Assembly: GCA_022575985.1 (NCBI GenBank)
Contig: JAKSXM010000007.1
Span: forward strand, 6,140,501-6,204,500
Source: Anagrus nilaparvatae
Lineage: Eukaryota > Arthropoda > Insecta > Hymenoptera > Mymaridae
Direction: 5' to 3'
Length of the DNA stretch: 64,000 bases
Shown one piece after another: positions 61,501-64,000 of the stretch (positions within the stretch are counted from its first letter, which is position 1; every line of letters starts with the position of its first letter). Both the position numbers and the translations under genes were made by a program. The notes beneath the pieces are model-generated. The model searched no databases, was not told the origin of the DNA, and saw only the letters and a program-made list of their open reading frames with translations.

Positions 61501-62544
61501 TGTTGTAAAAAATCTTTTACCCAGCGTTTTTTAAGTTCATAATTAATTAATTAATTTTAACTTTTATTAAAATTTTATTTATTTTTAATTTTATTTTTAA
61601 AATTTTATTTATTTGAGTGTACAATCAACATTACAACGGTGCGCACCTCGCAAATAAAATGTAATGTAATAAAAATAAGTGACAGTGATAATAATTACAT
61701 CAAATAATAAAATTAGTGCACAAATATAATTTTATTAATTTTGACAACATCCTAATAATATTTTAAAAAATTTGGAAACCTGATGATGGAACATAAGTTC
61801 CGAAACATGTCGTAAATGACAAATAACGAAGTCGCTAGACGGAAAATAGGTAAAAATTTAAATTTATATTTAAATTAATTTCCCCTTTTTTAAAGAGTTT
61901 TTTAAGTATTTATCGACGCTGAAAACAAATCTAAGGTCAATTTTTGCCATTCATGGTGAAAATTTAGTGCCTCGCACCATATGTCATTTAAAAACATTGG
62001 AAAATTTTGTCCAAAAATTTTATGTGGTATAGGGTGCGTAGCGCTAAATTTTGTCGGTGCATTGCAAAATTTGACCTTAGATGCATTTTCAGCTTCGAAA
62101 AATACTCACGAAAACTCTATTCGTGCCTGCGTACCCGAACATTTTTTTGTAGGGCTGTGGTACTATTGACACTTGCGAGGTGTAGAGGATCAAATAGAGG
62201 TTTCGCTGCTTATGTATAATATTTTTAGTTACAAAATAAAAATACCTTTCTTTTTAAAATTAAACATAAACATTTTGAATAAAACTATCGCAATTGGTAA
62301 ATTTGCAGTTGATAAAATATCACTCATTTCATCTATATCACCCCAAATTAAAATAAGTCTAGTAGTTTGCATAATATTAACAAATGTAACAATAATCAAC
62401 GATGTTATTGACAATGAGAATTTTGATAAGAACTTTAAAATTTTTGTATTTTCTGGTTCAGGCCATAAACCAATAATTCGTAAACTTGAACGGCATAATC
62501 CAAAAGCTTTAAGAAAACCTATTAAAAATATTTTTTTCAATCAT
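55436..62544 (-). CDS. odorant receptor (7tm_6 family), six exons, possibly non-functional at its 5' end
   Basis: Exons on the minus strand: 62544-62246, about 60282-59784, 57811-57712, 56112-55993, 55740-55585 and 55504-55436, giving about 410 residues, the normal size. Joins are in phase: exon 2 ends ...RRHQYLI plus GA, and exon 3 supplies A for glutamate; exons 3/4, 4/5 and 5/6 join at codon boundaries. Insect odorant receptors are inverted seven-helix ion-channel subunits that act with Orco in sensory-neuron membranes. Landmarks are GLWP (exon 1), HICGQLENL (exon 2), CMQGFVLVT, LLILCNTAENL, EAFDCPWYNLP and TAGSYMTMLL. Doubts: the ATG at 62542-62544 is one base out of frame with the exon. 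Keeping exon 2's full homology leaves AT at the acceptor, while CTCGAAG at 60262 would give an in-frame alternative. Intron 1 carries a MULE fragment. A pseudogene or assembly indel is possible. Confidence 0.85.
55585..55740 (-). CDS. OR exon 5 (TM7 start)
   Basis: 156 nt with acceptor AAATTTCAG and donor GTAAAT. It codes SVNIRKEAFDCPWYNLPLKD, AKALIMIMRISKDPLEITGG and KFFAFSLSLFAK, the most conserved part of the receptor family. Confidence 0.9.
55993..56112 (-). CDS. OR exon 4 (TM6)
   Basis: 120 nt with acceptor AAATTACAG and donor GTAAAA. It codes YIRSDGAFPILNVLFMIVFL then MHVGTHLLILCNTAENLRHE, the typical cysteine-containing TM6 end. Confidence 0.85.
56113..57711 (-). other. intron 3 of the odorant receptor, with a repeat copy
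   Basis: This 1.6-kb intron holds the short dispersed repeat at 57335-57440 and AT-rich sequence. No exon-like frame with receptor resemblance was found. Confidence 0.7.
57335..57440 (+). repeat. short dispersed repeat with hairpin, copy 2
   Basis: TAACACACAGTTTTTCATTA then AAAGCG, a middle with AAAGAACGC, and CGCGTGTAATGAAATTTTTT. It matches 34100-34215 in order and orientation. Confidence 0.5.
57712..57811 (-). CDS. OR exon 3 (TM5 region)
   Basis: 100 nt between an acceptor ATAATTACAG and a donor GTAAGAT. It codes LARKTESVFNIILLGEMFSC and TIQLCMQGFVLVT, fitting the family pattern between the TM4 loop and TM6. It is too short to stand out as an open frame. Confidence 0.85.
58878..59301. 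mobile_element. palindromic MITE, copy 2 of the CACTG-ended family
   Basis: Arms of about 150-200 bp mirror around about 59085. AATAGAATATTCTCGAAA pairs with TCGAGAATATTCTATT, and AATCGTAAATTTACTAAATT pairs with AATTTAGTAGATTTACGATT. The right end reads AAGTTACTTGTTACAGTG, matching the CACTGTAAAAAGTAACTCC end of the copy at 53737-53950. It lies in intron 2 of the odorant receptor. Confidence 0.65.
59784..60282 (-). CDS. OR exon 2 (TM3-TM4)
   Basis: It codes ILEDLQYIINCMKSDWESSK, then TTRKLFLLCTFLGQ, LPYLDSTIPYNYKKSPIFEL, TWLFQYLGAALSTIAYTGVY, LVGILLHICGQLENLGNRI and LEYIVRRHQYLI. The donor is GTAAGT at 59778-59783. The upstream boundary is uncertain: full homology reaches 60282 but lacks an AG, and a usable AG would place the start at 60261. 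Confidence 0.85.
60365..61440 (-). mobile_element. MULE remnant bounded by inverted clusters of a TGTATA-TTTGAGA motif
   Basis: Left (60378-60438): GTGTATACTTTAAGAC, GTGTATAGATTGAGAC, GTGTATAGTTTGAGATC. Right (61326-61440): GATCTCAAACTATAC, GATCGCAAAGTATACAC, GTCTCAAATTATACAT, TGTCTCAAACTAAAA. The two clusters are inverted relative to each other, as expected for terminal inverted repeats with subterminal repeats, and they enclose the N-terminal half of a MULE transposase. The element sits in intron 1 of the odorant receptor. Confidence 0.65.
60540..61188 (-). pseudogene. MULE transposase, N-terminal half with FLYWCH-like region
   Basis: From 61188 the minus strand reads MNRDINQAVVNSRRGKICII, then VRFVCTNNARSAAIYTDETY and DHYNLEPYTDEE, a degenerate FLYWCH zinc-finger domain. 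It keeps one cysteine, and where the second His of a typical H-x-H pair would be there is tyrosine. A stop at about 60937 is followed by LDFEQLKQMRFCIYKER. After a one-base shift in an A run come YPKVPKSYEEAQFKLAEVKE, KVFGDGTFEYAPMYYLQLYT and IHAL, which carries the first catalytic aspartate (DGTF). After this the match ends. The C-terminal half of a related transposase is at 15095-15897. Confidence 0.75.
61780..61806 (+). ncRNA. hammerhead-like core motif CTGATGA-hairpin-GAAA
   Basis: CTGATGA (61780-61786), one T, stem GGAAC (61788-61792), loop ATAA, stem GTTCC (61797-61801), then GAAACATGTCG. The two single-strand boxes of a hammerhead ribozyme core are both exact, and stem II is perfect apart from the unpaired T. 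Stems I and III are not obvious, so catalytic activity is unproven. Penelope-like retroelements are known to carry such motifs; two related copies occur at 24574 and 32300. Confidence 0.4.
61905..62106. repeat. foldback repeat, about 80-bp arms
   Basis: AGTATTTATCGACGCTGAAA and ATCTAAGGTCAATTTTTGCC on the left are mirrored by TTGACCTTAGATGC and TTTTCAGCTTCGAAAAATAC on the right. CCTCGCACC pairs loosely with GGTGCGTAGCG. It overlaps two short open frames that are artefacts of the repeat. Confidence 0.6.
62246..62544 (-). CDS. OR exon 1 (N-terminus, TM1-TM2)
   Basis: It codes FLKAFGLCRSSLRIIGLWPE, then helices FSLSITSLIIVTFVNIM and LPIAIVLFKMFMFNF. The donor is AAAG followed by GTATTT, phase 1. 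From the only nearby ATG (62542-62544) translation gives MIEKNIFNRFS and then a stop; a one-base excess near 62515 would reconcile it with the receptor frame. Confidence 0.85.
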
Positions 62545-63025
62545 TTTATTATTATAAAGAATTTTATTAAAGCATCTAAAATAGATCCAAAGTGAAATAT
62601 AATGGAGATAAATTTATGAGGCACAAAATTTTAGATTACTTAGAATTTTTATATAAAAATTAAGCAACACTATCAGGTAGCTCTGTTTGAATTTAGCTTA
62701 AAACATTAAATTTTTCAACTACAATTTAAGATATTAAAATTGACTACAGGCATATTACTGCTTTAGAAAAGGTTAGAGCCTTTAGAGAAATATCATCTTA
62801 GAGTATATATTATTCAAGATATGAAACAAAAAAATTTGCAGTTTTGGGATAAATATCTAAATAGAGAATTACAATCGTTAAATGCAATAAAAATATCGAA
62901 TTATTTTTTGAAAATTTTAATACTCAGAGAAAGAAGCTTATACACGAATAAAATAAATATTGTTTCTTTTACACATCAGCTAATATTTTATTGAATACAC
63001 AAGACTAAATATTAAAAATATTACT
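62545..63025. other. upstream region of the odorant receptor, no gene recognised
   Basis: This would hold the receptor's promoter and 5' UTR. I cannot point to a specific element in the AT-rich sequence. Confidence 0.4.
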
Positions 63026-63112
63026 ATTAATTTGAAATTTTTTCATATACTGATCAGTAGGGTGGATATCCACCCAGTACTGATCAATATATGATTTAAT
63101 TTCAAATTAGTA
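63026..63112. repeat. 87-nt palindrome centred on GGTGGATATCCACC
   Basis: TACTAATTTGAAATT-type arms flank ACTGATCAGTAGG and CCAGTACTGATCA around the perfect 14-bp palindrome GGTGGATATCCACC (63061-63074). The arms are about 42 nt with few mismatches. It can extrude as a cruciform or fold as a long hairpin. It is probably a tiny MITE. Confidence 0.6.
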
Positions 63113-63528
63113 TTAAATTAAGTATGGGTGATAAATTGAATATCATTCATGATAAAAATATTACCTTTTTGTTCTTGCATTTTGTATTTTACAGCAAAAA
63201 TTGATAAAAAACTAAAAAAATAAAAGATTTAATTTCGCTTATAAAGGAAACACATTATCAAAGCGCATGTCTGTTATTACCATAAATTGATCATAAATTA
63301 AAAAATTAAAATGATTAAAAGTACAATGTTTTAAACAACTATATTTCAAGTATGTCGATAAGCATATCAATGATTAGCCTTTGCTTTTTATTAGAATTAA
63401 AGTTTTGCAATTATAAATACAATGAATATGATTATAATTTTATAACTACATAATATATAAGTAAATAGTTGTGACATGAATAAAAAGAAAATTAATGAAA
63501 ATTGAATCAACCCTGCCAATAGAATTTC

Positions 63529-63795
63529 TCAAAATTCCTTAAAAATTTTATTATTTTCAAAATTGTAAATAACTCCATTTACATTATTACTGTACATAAC
63601 ATTTTTTGTTTTGTTTTTTAATACACTGATATTCTTTTCTTTAAATATATTTAATTCCTTTGCTTGAATAATCATAGAAATTGAATAAATAAGAGAAATT
63701 AATTGACAAAAGAAATAAAAAAAAATGAATTTTGAAGTACTATATACCGTCAAAGACGTGTAGTGAAAACCTGATCTCTTTTGAAAAAAATTAAA
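63529..63795 (-). CDS. possible last exon of another odorant receptor
   Basis: After a candidate acceptor TTTCAAAAG the minus strand reads RSGFHYTSLTVYSTSKFIFF and stays open for over 80 codons. SGFHYTSLTVY loosely resembles the KTAGSYMTMLLAV end of the neighbouring receptor, and the position, head-to-tail upstream of it, fits a tandem array. The extra length argues against this unless the stop has been lost. No other exon is in the window. Confidence 0.2.
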   Translation of the reverse strand, partial: FNFFQKRSGFHYTSLTVYSTSKFIFFYFFCQLISLIYSISMIIQAKELNIFKEKNISVLKNKTKNVMYSNNVNGVIYNFENNKIFKEF

Positions 63796-64000
63796 TTGAA
63801 GTCAATACAATTTTACGCTCCTTTAGATGTTTCATTTTTATAACTTTTTGAGTTTTTATTTTTTTAGAGAAAATTTATTCGAATTTGTTAAAAAAATTTA
63901 AAAAGTGTTACGTTTAGTTAAGATTATAAGTTAATTCTAAAAAAAAAGTATTACTAAATTTAATATTTTGTCAAAATATGATTTGTTATAAATGTCATAC

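Noticed and set aside
62173..62595. 140-codon plus-strand frame over the receptor's first exon
   Set aside because: It is antisense to exon 1 of the odorant receptor, whose minus-strand reading has GLWP and two helices.
1..64000. CRISPR array, bacterial operon or bracovirus-type viral cluster
   Set aside because: No regularly spaced direct repeats with unique spacers, no ribosome-binding-site-led genes and no recognisable viral gene set were seen. The satellite at 47-50 kb has no spacer structure.

Overview
This is a strongly AT-rich nuclear window from an animal genome, almost certainly an insect and most likely a hymenopteran. The host-gene content I can recognise is odorant receptor (7tm_6) exons with the compact multi-exon layout of wasp and ant receptors. 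A parasitoid wasp is my inference, from base composition, the repeat families and the receptor type. No bacterial, organellar or viral gene cluster is present. No tRNA, rRNA or CRISPR was found.

Layout. From 1 to about 41 kb the window is non-coding sequence packed with decayed transposable elements. These are: a tRNA-headed repeat (1.5-2.2 kb, second copy 26.5-27.2 kb); a dispersed repeat built of 100-120 bp units (3.0-3.6, 19.4-20.5, fragment 35.8-36.0 kb); several foldback elements; a gutted Ty3/gypsy-like LTR element (12.1-14.7 kb); the C-terminal half of a MULE transposase (15.1-15.9 kb); an R1-like LINE fragment (21.6-23.4 kb); a decayed Helitron-type Pif1 helicase (25.1-26.1 kb); and a large foldback (26.3-31.2 kb) carrying an inserted CR1-like LINE. 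From 46.3 to 53.9 kb there is a satellite-like array, a GAGAC-rich repeat and an I-clade LINE with RNase H and an A/TAA-rich tail.

Host genes. Two tandem minus-strand odorant receptor loci occupy 41.9-45.3 kb and 55.4-62.5 kb. The right-hand locus has all six expected exons and would encode about 410 residues. It has a probable frameshift at its 5' end and a doubtful acceptor before exon 2. The left-hand locus is a pseudogene: exon 1 has a stop, frameshifts and a lost splice donor, the middle exons are gone, and its first exon is split by a roughly 2.08 kb near-perfect palindrome flanked by a 17-bp target duplication. A possible terminal exon of a third receptor lies near 63.7 kb.

Working together. 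The picture is receptor birth and death in a repeat-dense region. Mobile elements sit in the introns (a MULE fragment with terminal repeats in intron 1 of the intact-looking receptor) and inside an exon of its dead neighbour. The most notable theme is the abundance of long inverted repeats; I count more than ten, from about 90 bp to almost 5 kb.
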